DNA from: Eubacteriaceae bacterium
GTDB lineage: Bacteria; Bacillota; Clostridia; Eubacteriales; Anaerofustaceae
Assembly (NCBI GenBank): GCA_009782875.1
Contig: WRIE01000012.1
Coordinates: 1-57,113, forward strand
Reading direction: 5' to 3'
DNA: 57,113 bases
Position 1 is the first letter of the stretch. The number at the start of each line of letters is the position of its first letter. The notes beneath the pieces were generated by a model. It was not told the DNA's origin. It saw only the letters and a list, made by a program, of their open reading frames with translations, and did no database searches. The position numbers and the translations under genes were made by a program. Below are positions 26,723-34,793 of the stretch, one piece after another.

Positions 26723-28430
26723 ATGCCTAGAAAACCTGCTGGAAATGTGGCTAAGCACCGGGCTGAAGTCCCGCAGAAAAACGGCGACATTTACATATAT
26801 GAGCGCGAATACCAGTATGACCCTGCGATAAAGAAGACAAAGCGCATTTCAAACAAGCTGGTGTCAAAGATCCCGAAAGGCGGCAGCGAAATGGTTGGGA
26901 CAAGGCCAAAACGAAAGCCGGGAAGCGGACCGCAGCCCCTAGCTGCCTCAAAGCAGCGCACAGGGCTGGCCGACATACTGGGCCATGCCGGGAGCGCCTC
27001 GGGCATCGACGAGGCGCTGCTCGCTTCGACAGACAACGGGACAGCCCTGAAGATCATGTCCATCGCAAGGTTCTTGGTTGCGACAGGCGGCGGCTCCCTG
27101 CCCCACATCGAAACCTGGCAGCTCACGCACCCCATCCCCTGCGCAGAGGGGATCACCGAGGACATATGCTACGAGCTGTGCAAAGCCTGTTCCTGGAGCG
27201 CTGCAAGCAGCTTGGCGACAGCCCGCTCATCGCCCTCGCCCTCGACTCCACCACTCTGTCCACATGCTCCGAAAACCAAGTTGACGCGAGATACGGCTAC
27301 AACAAAGCCGGCGACGGGCTGGAGACTGTAAAATTGCTGGTCCTCTACTCTGTCGAAAACCGCCAGCCCATCGCGTTCGCAAAGCAGCCCGGCAACATCC
27401 CGGACGTTCCCTCGCTGGCAAACGCGCTGGCTCAGCTGCAAGCCCTTGGCGTCCGCAATGCGGAGGTGCTCACCGGCAACGGGTTTTTCTCAGAGGACAA
27501 CCTGGCCAAGCTGCTCCTTGCCGGCTTCCGCTTCATCACGATTGTCAAAACAAGCATTGTGTGGGTCAGGAGCGAGCTGGACCTCCATCTTGGCGGCATG
27601 GCGGGCATAGGGAACAGGCGCGCCGGATTGGGAGGCGTGTATTGCCACACTGTGGCGCTGAAGCGCGCTTTCAGCAAGGAACGGAAGTACGCCAGCAATA
27701 AAAAGGGGCTTGAAAAGGGAAGCTGCGAAACCTTTGAGCGGCGGGTTTACCTGCACATCTATTTCGATCCAGCGAGGAAGGAGGCCGAGGACGCCAGCTT
27801 TTACGATGGGGTTGACGAGCTCAAGAAAGCCCTTGAAGAGGGGGTTGCCATAGACACCATGGCGGAGGCAGCCCAGAAAAAAGCGTCGAAGCTCCTTACA
27901 ATAAAGAAAACGAAGGGCGGGAAAATTGTTTCGGTGGCTTACAACGAGGAAGCGTGCCGGAACGCCTGCAAATACCGTGGGTGCTTTGCGCTTGTGGCGA
28001 ATTGGGAAAAAGACCGCTTCAAAGCACTCGAAAAGAACGCAAACGCGAAAAGGTGGAGGAGCATTTCAGAATGGGCAACCAGGACGCCGGCGCATCCAGG
28101 CCCAGGGTTTGGCACGCTGACCACTTGATGGGTAGGATGGTCTTGCAGTTCGTTGCCCTTGGGTATGAGGACTATCTCCGCTTCGAGATAGGGCAAATGA
28201 TAGACGGGCTTGGAAAAGAGACAGGCGACGCGAAACATGACACGAAAGAAAACTTGGCGTTGGAGGCAAGCCTCAAGAAATGGCTTTCCAGCACATCATT
28301 TTCAAATGTGCTGCGCTGGTTCGACGCTTATGAGACAACAACTGTGTCTACGGCAGTGGCAAACCGGAGGTGGAATTCCGAAACCACAAAAAGGGACCGG
28401 CTATTCTTGGAGAAGCTGGGGATGAAGTAG
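26723..28430 (+). pseudogene. IS1634-type transposase, two frameshifts and a lost catalytic Asp
   Basis: ATG 26723 begins MPRKPAGNVAKHRAEVPQKN. The first frame runs to ITEDICYELCKACSW. Restoring one base in GCAAAGCC (about 27181-27186) continues into SLFLERCKQLGDSPLIALAL. The second frame carries LALDSTTLST (catalytic D), but VLTGNGFF has Gly where copy 1 has the catalytic Asp (VTDNGFYS). A second shift around 28035 leads to REKVEEHFRMGN (catalytic E) and the end at ETTKRDRLFLEKLGMK. Both shifts and the D-to-G change mark it as dead. Confidence 0.88.
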
Positions 28431-28456
28431 GCTATCTTTCGCTCCACTATTATCCG

Positions 28457-28847
28457 TTTTTTAGGATTTCAAGCTAGCCATGCTGTATCGGACAAACGGA
28501 ATGTGCTGGATAGAGGAGACTGGCATGGCGCGCACAGCCAGCATCCTAGGTGGCTGAATGCTCTGTGGGAAAACTACGCTGATCTCGCTGGCGGCATTAT
28601 GGTTCGAAGCCCCGTTGCATGGGCGGGAATCCGGCATATGATTATCCGGTTGCGGCTAAAGAGTTTGGCGCGGGATTGTTGGACTTGTTTCCAAAAGGCA
28701 CAGGGCAGGCTGGGTTCTGCCCTCAATACGTAGAAAATAAATTCAAAAGTGTATGGGATACTTGGCTCTTGTGGTGTTGGCTCCAACTTGCAAGAACAAT
28801 GCTTGGAATCAAAAGCGCGCAAGTTGGGGCTACGCAATAAATCTGCA
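28457..28847. other. Decayed spacer, no gene supported
   Basis: About 390 bases between the IS right end and the short minus-strand ORF. Several short frames exist, none with a start context plus protein-like sequence. A plus-strand stretch at 28619-28840 (AAKEFGAGLLDLFPKGTGQ) looks partly coding and may be remains of a gene. Confidence 0.4.
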
Positions 28848-28988
28848 TTAGAGTGCTGGCAACTCGCTAATCCACTGGGATTCAGTTTGGGCGCAAAGCT
28901 GTTTGCCTCTATACGGGATTCGCTCCTGTGCAGCGAGGATCTTCTCGCCAAACGCATCTTTTTCCCATGTGGTTTCACAGTTGCTCAT
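28848..28988 (-). CDS. Short 46-residue ORF coupled to the methyltransferase-ligase gene, possibly truncated
   Basis: Its ATG (28988-28986) overlaps the stop of the upstream gene as ATGA, the usual sign of translational coupling. The product starts MSNCETTWEKDAFGEKI and ends in ISELPAL. I recognise no family. Because the following DNA up to the IS element looks decayed, this is probably the 5' stub of a longer gene of the redox cluster whose remainder was lost, though a genuine small protein is possible. Confidence 0.45.
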   Translation of the reverse strand: MSNCETTWEKDAFGEKILAAQERIPYRGKQLCAQTESQWISELPAL

Positions 28989-30847
28989 GATAGTTTCCTC
29001 TTGCCTGTCATTGCGCCTAATGCTTGATACTTGATGCTGGTTTGGACATTAAGGGCTTGTGTTATGGCATCCCCGTCTACCTCTCCACCGTCGATGTGGA
29101 GCTCTAAATTGCCATCGGAGAGTTTCGCTTCAAAACCCAAAACACCCTCATAAGCAAAAATTAATTCATCAAGGGAATGGATGTTTACATTATGCCTTAA
29201 ATTTTCTAGCCGGCCCAAAACTTTCCCCAGGCGCGGGAGTATTCCCCCACAGGAGCATTTTCCAATCTCGAGGCAGCCAATGTCGCCAGTTCTGTAGCGG
29301 ATAAGCGGGTATGCCTCACTTCTAAGCGTAGTTATTACGATCTCGCCGTACTCCCCGAAGGGAATGGTTTTTCCGCTTTCAGGATCGATGATTTCGATAT
29401 AGAAATCTCCATGCCTGATGTGCTGGCTGCCTCCACAAACACAGTCAACCGCACAGCCAAAGCATGTCTCTGTCATGCCGAAGTGGCGTATGACTTTGCA
29501 ACCCCATGTCTTCTTTAAGGTGTTGACAACGCTTTCGGGAATATAATCCGCGCTGAGCAGCACGATTTTCGGCGAGAGGCCAGGGAACATCCTGCACAAT
29601 CTGAGCATTTCCGCTGGCAATCCGACAATAATTCTGCATCCCATAACCGACTCTGCCGCCGCTCCAAAATCTGCGATGCCTCCTATTGTTTTTGTTTCCA
29701 CATTGATACGGGAAAAAGCGCGGCGCAACAAGTCGCCAATACCGTCTTGTGTGCCGCCCGACATAAAAACCGCCGCTGTGTCCCCTGAGCGCACATAATC
29801 AGAAAGGGCGTAAGTAAAAAAATCCTCGGTTCTTCTGATGTCATTTTCGGTGAAGAAAATACGTTTTGCCTCGCCAGTAGTGCCTGTTGTATTCTGCGTC
29901 ACGATCCGTTTTACGTTGCTGGGCGAGATAGCGAGAAAGCGGGCCGGGTCGCTCAACAAATGCCGTGCATCTGTGAACGGCAGACATTCAAATTCATTGA
30001 AGCCATGCGCCTGTTCCCTGATGATTCCGGCAAAATGTTTGTTGTAAAACCTGCTAGATTTAGCAAGGTCGATCGATTTCAGGATTTGAGAGAGCTGCCA
30101 TTTGCGCATATCCTCAAGGCTCTCGATTTCTCCTGTTTCTGTAATTGAGGCTGTCCATCTGTCAACTCTCGATACATTGCCGCCACTCTTGGCAAAAACT
30201 GCAAGAAAGTAGCCGCACTGCACCCGCTTTAGCGTCTCAGCGCCTGCCCCCAGCTCTTCATATAGCACATCGCTTCCGTGCTGAAACAAAAGATTTGCCC
30301 ACATGTTTACCAGGCTATCTGACCAGTCCTCGAAGCATACAAGATCAAAACCAAATATAGCTGCGACACTGAGTATCGTCTCCTTGCGGTCGATTCTTCC
30401 CAGCCTTCCCTGGAGCAAAGCTTCTTCGCCTCGCGCATATAGGTCGCTTACCATCAACTTGCCCCCCGGCTTCAACACTCTGGAGCATTCATTGAGAACA
30501 GCATCGCGCTGCTCCATTTTCGACATACTGCACTCAAAAATCATTCCATCAAGCGAGGCGTCAATAAAAGGCAGTTTTGCCCCGTCAGCTATCCGGATCT
30601 CACAGCTGCTGTTCTCCGAAACCCGCGCAGGGTCAATATCAACACCGACAATGTGATAGCCATACTTCTCAGAGAGGTAGTGCATTGTGGCCCCAGAGCC
30701 GCAGCCAATGTCAGAGATATTATCTGTGGCATTGAAGCCGCACAGCCCAATTCCCCGCTCAGTAATCTCGAAGCCCCCTGGCCTGTCTAAAATGGACCAG
30801 TTTGTCTCGCTGCTGCCATCACTTTTATTAGTATTTACGTAATCCAT
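28985..30847 (-). CDS. Fusion of TrsM-like SAM methyltransferase and AMP-forming ligase (PaaK/DVU_1553-like)
   Basis: I choose ATG 30847 (MDYVNTNKSDG), with AGGAG six to seven bases upstream, over the open frame to 30880; this gives 620 residues. Residues ~20-215 are a class I methyltransferase: SDIGCGSGATMHYLSEKYG (motif I), VGVDIDPARV, and SRVLKPGGKLMVSDLY. Residues ~235-620 are an adenylate-forming enzyme: TTGTTGEAKRIFF phosphate loop, HFGMTETCFG (A5-like), and YRTGDIGCLE (A7-like). Several Cys occur around CAVDCVCGG. In Desulfovibrio I recall the TrsM-like methyltransferase and the CoA-ligase-like protein as separate neighbours; here they are one chain. It is encoded opposite to the rest of the redox cluster, beyond the IS1634 copy. 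Confidence 0.85.
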   Translation of the reverse strand: MDYVNTNKSDGSSETNWSILDRPGGFEITERGIGLCGFNATDNISDIGCGSGATMHYLSEKYGYHIVGVDIDPARVSENSSCEIRIADGAKLPFIDASLDGMIFECSMSKMEQRDAVLNECSRVLKPGGKLMVSDLYARGEEALLQGRLGRIDRKETILSVAAIFGFDLVCFEDWSDSLVNMWANLLFQHGSDVLYEELGAGAETLKRVQCGYFLAVFAKSGGNVSRVDRWTASITETGEIESLEDMRKWQLSQILKSIDLAKSSRFYNKHFAGIIREQAHGFNEFECLPFTDARHLLSDPARFLAISPSNVKRIVTQNTTGTTGEAKRIFFTENDIRRTEDFFTYALSDYVRSGDTAAVFMSGGTQDGIGDLLRRAFSRINVETKTIGGIADFGAAAESVMGCRIIVGLPAEMLRLCRMFPGLSPKIVLLSADYIPESVVNTLKKTWGCKVIRHFGMTETCFGCAVDCVCGGSQHIRHGDFYIEIIDPESGKTIPFGEYGEIVITTLRSEAYPLIRYRTGDIGCLEIGKCSCGGILPRLGKVLGRLENLRHNVNIHSLDELIFAYEGVLGFEAKLSDGNLELHIDGGEVDGDAITQALNVQTSIKYQALGAMTGKRKLS

Positions 30848-31337
30848 CGATTTGCTCCTAATGATAAAACTCATGCGCATCCGGCTCTATACCAGCGCCA
30901 AACAGGATATGGAATATTTCCACACAGTGGGATTATTAGCTGGATATTTCGACCTGCGATAAGCGCCATCCTATCCGTGAGATGTCAGGATTGATGCGCG
31001 GCTAATGTATTTTCTGTCTTGCTTATGATTAATAATCTGTTTAAATTGGTTGCGATTGCAGAGATTTAGATAGTCGCCGCCAAAATTATGTCAAGCTTTC
31101 CTTTGCCCATAGGCGGATATTGACGGGAGGCAGCCAAAAGAAACTGGCAGCTTACGGCAGTTATACACAGCAGAAGTTTACTATTTAACAAAATAAATTG
31201 CAAGATCCATAATTCCCTCATTTTTTTGTGTCCTATGCCAAAGGTGACAGTGTTTTTTATGAATTCCCCTTGCTTGCATAGTGTTTATAAAGCCAATATA
31301 ATAATCCTAAGTCATCTTAGAGATTCAGAATTGCCAC
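30848..31337. other. Intergenic region between divergent redox-cluster pieces
   Basis: About 490 bases without a supported gene. It should contain the promoter for the minus-strand fusion gene; no convincing -35/-10 was found. Confidence 0.4.
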
Positions 31338-31561
31338 TTGCCTTGCGCTTTCCTGGGCTGCGCCCAAGCGAAGCGCTACTGGGCGCGGATTATGTGCCTG
31401 GACTTGTGGTCAAGCTCATAGAGAAGAATATGGGTGGCCACTGCTATGAACACTATGGCATGTGCAAAACCTGTTATGGAGCATGTGTCCAATATTTGGA
31501 AAATGAAGGTTATCATATGTGGCGCTGGGATTTTCCTGTTTGCAATCATCGATCTTTTTAG
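31338..31561 (+). pseudogene. Fragment of a second AMP-forming ligase gene
   Basis: The plus-strand frame reads FPGLRPSEALLGADYVPG, then VVKLIEKNMGGHCYEHYGMC and KTCYGACVQ. It aligns with FPGLSPKIVLLSADYIPE, SVVNTLKKTWGCKVIRHFGM and TETCFGCAVDC of the ligase half encoded at 28985-30847. Only this middle part (~75 codons) remains, there is no start or active loop, and the last codons diverge. It is the remains of a paralogous ligase gene in opposite orientation, directly in front of the binding-protein gene. Confidence 0.75.
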
Positions 31562-31571
31562 GAGGTATGGG

Positions 31572-32639
31572 ATGCCAAGAAAGCTTTCATTACTTGCGTT
31601 TTACATCATTTTATGCGTCTTTGCTGGATGCTCTCAAACCAAACCTGGAATTGGGAGCAACAGCAGTGCCCCAGCAAGGGAAATCACGGACATGGCCAGC
31701 AGGGTTGTTGTCTTGCCTGGGGAAGTGAAAAGCGCCATGGGATACAATGCAATGGGTGTATTCATGATATATACTGTTGCGCCTGAAGCTCTAATCGGCG
31801 TGAGCTACGAGTTTAACGAGGCGGAAAAGGCTTATATTCTACCTGAATATCAAAATTTGCCTGTGTTAGGGCAAAATACAGGCATGAATTTGGAAGCCAT
31901 AGTGGCAGCGGCTCCAGACGTTATTGTCGCTTATGGTGCAATCACCGAATCTGAAATAGAGAGTGTCGAAGCGCTTCAAGAACAGTCGGGAATCCCTTTT
32001 GTGATGATAGACGCTTCCATGGGACATATACCCTCCGCATACCGCTTGCTGGGCGAGGTTTTAAACGCGCCTGAGCGCTGTGGCGAGCTGGCGGCTTATG
32101 CGCAAGATGCCTTGAATTTTGCCTCAAGAATCAGGTCTGCAGGCTTAGACCCTGTCAGTGTGTACTATGGCAATGGCGCAGAAAACCTGGAAACCGCGCC
32201 GCAAGGCTCGCCTGGTGCGGAGCTGATTGAGCTTATTGGGGCATGCAACGCTGCAATAGTGGAAGGCGGCATAAATTACCGCATAGACATTAGCCCGGAG
32301 CAGCTTCTTGCTTGGAATCCCCAAGTAGTCATTTTGAACGGGGAACCAAAACAAGATATCTCACCTTCGGCAGCTGCTGGTTATTTCTTGGATGATGAGC
32401 GGTTTTCTAGCCTGCAAGCTGTAGCGGATGGCAAGATATACGCCATACCTAAATATCCTTACAGTTGGTTTGACCGCCCCAATGGTCCAAACAGGCTTAT
32501 CGGCATATACTGGCTTTCAGGCCTGCTCTATCCCGATAACATTGATTTTGGCATCAAGGAAATGGCAGTGGAGTTCTATTCCCTTTTCTATTATATAGAT
32601 TTGACTGGCGCCCAGTTGATTGAGTTGTTGGGGTTCTAG
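31572..32639 (+). CDS. Lipoprotein substrate-binding protein, FecB/BtuF-like (PF01497 type)
   Basis: 355 residues; GGAGG at 31561-31565 lies six bases before ATG 31572. The N-terminus is a lipoprotein signal with lipobox around CVFAGC, so the mature protein would be lipid-anchored outside the membrane. The mature part begins with a strand-rich RVVVLPGEVKSAMGY segment. It contains LEAIVAAAPDVIVAYG and ISPEQLLAWNPQVVILNG, typical of the two-lobed metal-chelate binding proteins of iron-siderophore, haem, molybdate-like or cobalamin importers, and ends with DDERFSSLQAVADGKIYAIP. No permease or ATPase gene follows, so it is an orphan and the ligand cannot be decided. Tungstate/molybdate or cobamide would suit the neighbours, but that is inference. 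Confidence 0.88.
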   Translation: MPRKLSLLAFYIILCVFAGCSQTKPGIGSNSSAPAREITDMASRVVVLPGEVKSAMGYNAMGVFMIYTVAPEALIGVSYEFNEAEKAYILPEYQNLPVLGQNTGMNLEAIVAAAPDVIVAYGAITESEIESVEALQEQSGIPFVMIDASMGHIPSAYRLLGEVLNAPERCGELAAYAQDALNFASRIRSAGLDPVSVYYGNGAENLETAPQGSPGAELIELIGACNAAIVEGGINYRIDISPEQLLAWNPQVVILNGEPKQDISPSAAAGYFLDDERFSSLQAVADGKIYAIPKYPYSWFDRPNGPNRLIGIYWLSGLLYPDNIDFGIKEMAVEFYSLFYYIDLTGAQLIELLGF

Positions 32640-32782
32640 CATAGTGGAGGCTATCAATCGGAAAAAAGCATATTAATGCGTCCGGGGGCTTCAGAATAAC
32701 CGATCGCTGGCTTTCTTATTGATGCAGGCAGCCCTCCGCCGCCATTTTTAGATGCTGGAATTAGAGTATCGATATCGAATTT

Positions 32783-32923
32783 TCATTTTCCAACACACAG
32801 CTCCAACAGCTGGTTGATTGCCTCGTTTACAGATATGCCCTCGGAGCCCGCTTTTTTCTTCACTTTCTCATACAGGCTTGACGGTGTCGAAGCAAGGAAT
32901 TTTGCGACTTGGCCTCGCTTTTT
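32783..32923 (-). pseudogene. Ribbon-helix-helix-like protein, C-terminal remnant
   Basis: Minus-strand frame following an in-frame TAG: KKRGQVAKFLASTPSSLYEK, VKKKAGSEGISVNEAINQLL, ELCVGK, stop. The SLYEKVKKKAGSEGISVNEAINQLL part has the shape of a ribbon-helix-helix (Arc/HicB-like) DNA-binding motif. The upstream coding region is broken in all frames. It follows a decayed parA on the same strand, so it may be the partner DNA-binding protein of a lost partition or toxin-antitoxin locus. Confidence 0.55.
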
Positions 32924-33065
32924 CTAGGCTGCAACACGATTTCCGCTTTGGGCGGCCGCATCCAGCCCTTCCGCTGGGCCTGCAAACTGCAAGCATCACG
33001 ACCACGCTTGCCCTCCGTTTTGCCTCCCTCTCCTCAAGCCCCGTGGCTAGCCTCCTCCGCAAATG

Positions 33066-33716
33066 TCTGCGCTATTTCACATATTCTTTTGCCACGTCGA
33101 TTGACAGGTCGTGCTCTACAACCGGCAACCTGTCATACACGCCTTTTTTGCCAGCGCCATCCTTTTCACGACACCAAGGATCCTGTGCTCTTTTTCAAGC
33201 AGGGCGAGTATCCCGATCTCTGTCTTCAACCTCGGCTCGTGCATTGCCGCTATGACGCCATAGACTTCGAGCTAGGAGTTTATAAGCTCCTAGCTGTCGT
33301 TGATTGTGTCCATAAGCTGCGTTATGCCCGAAGTATGTGCAAGGTAGTCCATCTAAACGCTCAACGCGACCTTGTCCGAGCTGGACAGGGCGTCTACCGT
33401 CAATATTGACAGCTGCCGGGAGGGAGTCGATTAAGATGGAGTCATAGCCCTCCTTGCAGGGGCGGTCGCCTGGTCAAGGATCCTCTCTCTGTTTGTTTTG
33501 GAGGACATCTCCATTTCCAGCGCGGCAAGGTCGATTATTGACGGTGGCAAGTCGAGGTTCCCGGAGACCGGGAAAACACACTCCCTGATGTCGGAAGGAC
33601 TTGCCGCCCTTGAGCAAAGTGGCAATGTTGCCGCTATAATCGGCAGGCTCATTGCCTGTTATTATTGCAAGGCTAGCCTTGCTGTCAAGGTCTATGAGAA
33701 GCCGCAATTATCTATA
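33066..33716 (-). pseudogene. ParA-type partition ATPase, degenerate
   Basis: Reading the minus strand with several frame changes recovers a ParA-like order: LLIDLDSKASLAIITGNEPA, DYSGNIATLLKGG, then DIRECVFPV, IIDLAALEMEMSSKTNRE, RILDQAT, then YDSILIDSLPA, ALSSSDKVAL, ITQLMDTIN, VYGVIAAMHEPRLKTE, ILALLEKEHRILGVVKRMAL, and VYDRLPVVEHDLSIDVAKEY. The Walker A N-terminus is missing at the 33716 breakpoint, and at least three frameshifts and a stop interrupt the rest. This is an old, dead plasmid- or ICE-type partition gene. Confidence 0.75.
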
Positions 33717-33772
33717 GATATTTGCCAAAGTAGTTTGCCTAAATTTATTAATCACAGATAATGATATTGACA

Positions 33773-33820
33773 TTGACAATTGATAAGTATATGCTTAAAA
33801 TATACCGACGGTCGGTTTGT
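33773..33820 (+). promoter_or_regulatory. TetR gene promoter with overlapping 13-bp operator
   Basis: TTGACA (33773-33778), 17-bp spacer, TAAAAT (33796-33801). Immediately after lies ACCGACGGTCGGT (33804-33816), a perfect palindrome within TATACCGACGGTCGGTTTGT. Placed at the transcription start, it should be the operator for the TetR protein encoded 26 bases downstream, giving autorepression. The same sequence recurs at 40383-40399. Confidence 0.85.
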
Positions 33821-33841
33821 ATCAGCATTGGGAGGAGCTAT

Positions 33842-34480
33842 ATGAAGAATACAGAAAGAACAGAAACACGAAAAAGCGAAATTCTCAATATTGCAGAGAG
33901 CCTTTTTATTGAAAAGGGGTATATACATACAACAATCAATGACATATTAATTAAGTCTGGCATCTCAAAAGGCTCACTATACTACCATTACAAATCCAAA
34001 GAGGATATTTTAGACGACATCATAAAACGTATTGGCGACAAAAAAATCGAAGCGGCAAACCACATTGCCAAAACCAAAGGAATTGACGCGCAGACGAAGT
34101 TTTTACAAGCTATATTTTCGTTGAACTCAAGTGACGATAGGCAGGCGCAATTAACTACCGATTTAGAAAAATCAAGCGATGGGCAGATGTTTATAAAAAG
34201 CCTCGCCGATATTGTCTTAAGGCTGGCTCCCATATTGCTAATCATTGTCGAGCAGGGGATTAGCGAAGGTGTATTCACAACGGTTTATCCGTTAGAAACA
34301 GTGGAAATACTGCTTTGTGCGGCACATGCGCTTTTTGACAACGGAAACTTGGCATGGATGCCAGAGGAGCAAAAACGTAGACTGTCAGCATTCATTTTTA
34401 TTACTGAACGGGCTTTAGGCGCCCAAGAAGGTTCATTAACTGAACTGTCCCAAATGGCTATGCCAGACGAGGGGGAATGA
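33842..34480 (+). CDS. TetR-family transcriptional regulator
   Basis: 212 residues from ATG 33842, which has GGAGGAG at 33831-33837; the longer open frame upstream crosses the promoter and operator and is not used. The N-terminal helix-turn-helix is complete: ILNIAESLFIEKGYIHTTIN, then DILIKSGISKGSLYYHYKSK. The C-terminal ligand-binding half is less conserved (APILLIIVEQGISEGVFTTV). It probably represses its own promoter through the ACCGACGGTCGGT palindrome, controlling the FtsX/MacB-type exporter behind it, and possibly the second exporter whose promoter carries the identical palindrome. The inducer is unknown. Confidence 0.9.
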   Translation: MKNTERTETRKSEILNIAESLFIEKGYIHTTINDILIKSGISKGSLYYHYKSKEDILDDIIKRIGDKKIEAANHIAKTKGIDAQTKFLQAIFSLNSSDDRQAQLTTDLEKSSDGQMFIKSLADIVLRLAPILLIIVEQGISEGVFTTVYPLETVEILLCAAHALFDNGNLAWMPEEQKRRLSAFIFITERALGAQEGSLTELSQMAMPDEGE

Positions 34481-34605
34481 TATGGCGAACACAATTCTGG
34501 CATGAGCTAATATTCTATACGATAAACAAGGCAGGGCTAGGGGCTGGGAGGCATAATACTGCAATCTGGTGTCTAGTCGCCCACATAATTGGTTTGCCGT
34601 GTTTT

Positions 34606-34793
34606 AATCCTTTCTTCTTGGAAACGGCTCTGTTAGCCGCATTGTAGGCGTTGCCAGTTGGCGCGTAGTTGGGTATATGATTGTAATTTCGGGTATCAAA
34701 CTTGTGGTTAGGGAGGTTATTATGGGCAGGATTCGTCCAATACGGACATTTGAAGAAAATATGGCGTTAAAAAAGGCAGAGGCGCCAGAATGA
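34606..34793 (+). pseudogene. C-terminal fragment of a membrane protein, coupled to the permease gene
   Basis: After a TAA at 34603-34605, an open frame encodes a hydrophobic stretch (SRIVGVASWRVVGYMIVISG, then IKLVVREVIMGRI) and the tail FEENMALKKAEAPE. It ends at a TGA that overlaps the permease ATG (ATGA, 34790-34793). An internal ATG at 34722 has GGGAGG upstream and would give a 23-residue peptide able to couple translation to the permease. Most likely it is the residue of a deleted membrane gene; a short leader peptide is an alternative. Confidence 0.45.

Larger units (their letters stand above)
26571..28456 (+). mobile_element. IS1634-type insertion sequence, degenerate copy 2
   Basis: The left end CGTATAATAGTGAAGTG (26571-26587) and the right end CGCTCCACTATTATCCG (28440-28456) are inverted repeats matching at 14 of 17 positions, and the match may extend outward through AAAA/TTTT. 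The span of ~1.89 kb suits IS1634. A clear target duplication is not visible. The element sits between the TrsS-like gene and the TrsM-ligase gene, interrupting the redox cluster. Copy 1 at 10.6-12.1 kb is a diverged relative, not a recent duplicate. Confidence 0.8.

Noticed and set aside
27170..27200. Programmed frameshift in the IS1634 transposase
   Set aside because: A second uncorrelated frameshift near 28035 and loss of a catalytic Asp (TGNGFF) point to decay, and the site lacks a classic slippery heptamer.
28503..28840. Overlapping short frames between IS1634 copy 2 and the 46-residue ORF
   Set aside because: None has both a start context and sustained protein-like sequence. At best they are remains of a decayed gene, as noted in the spacer entry.
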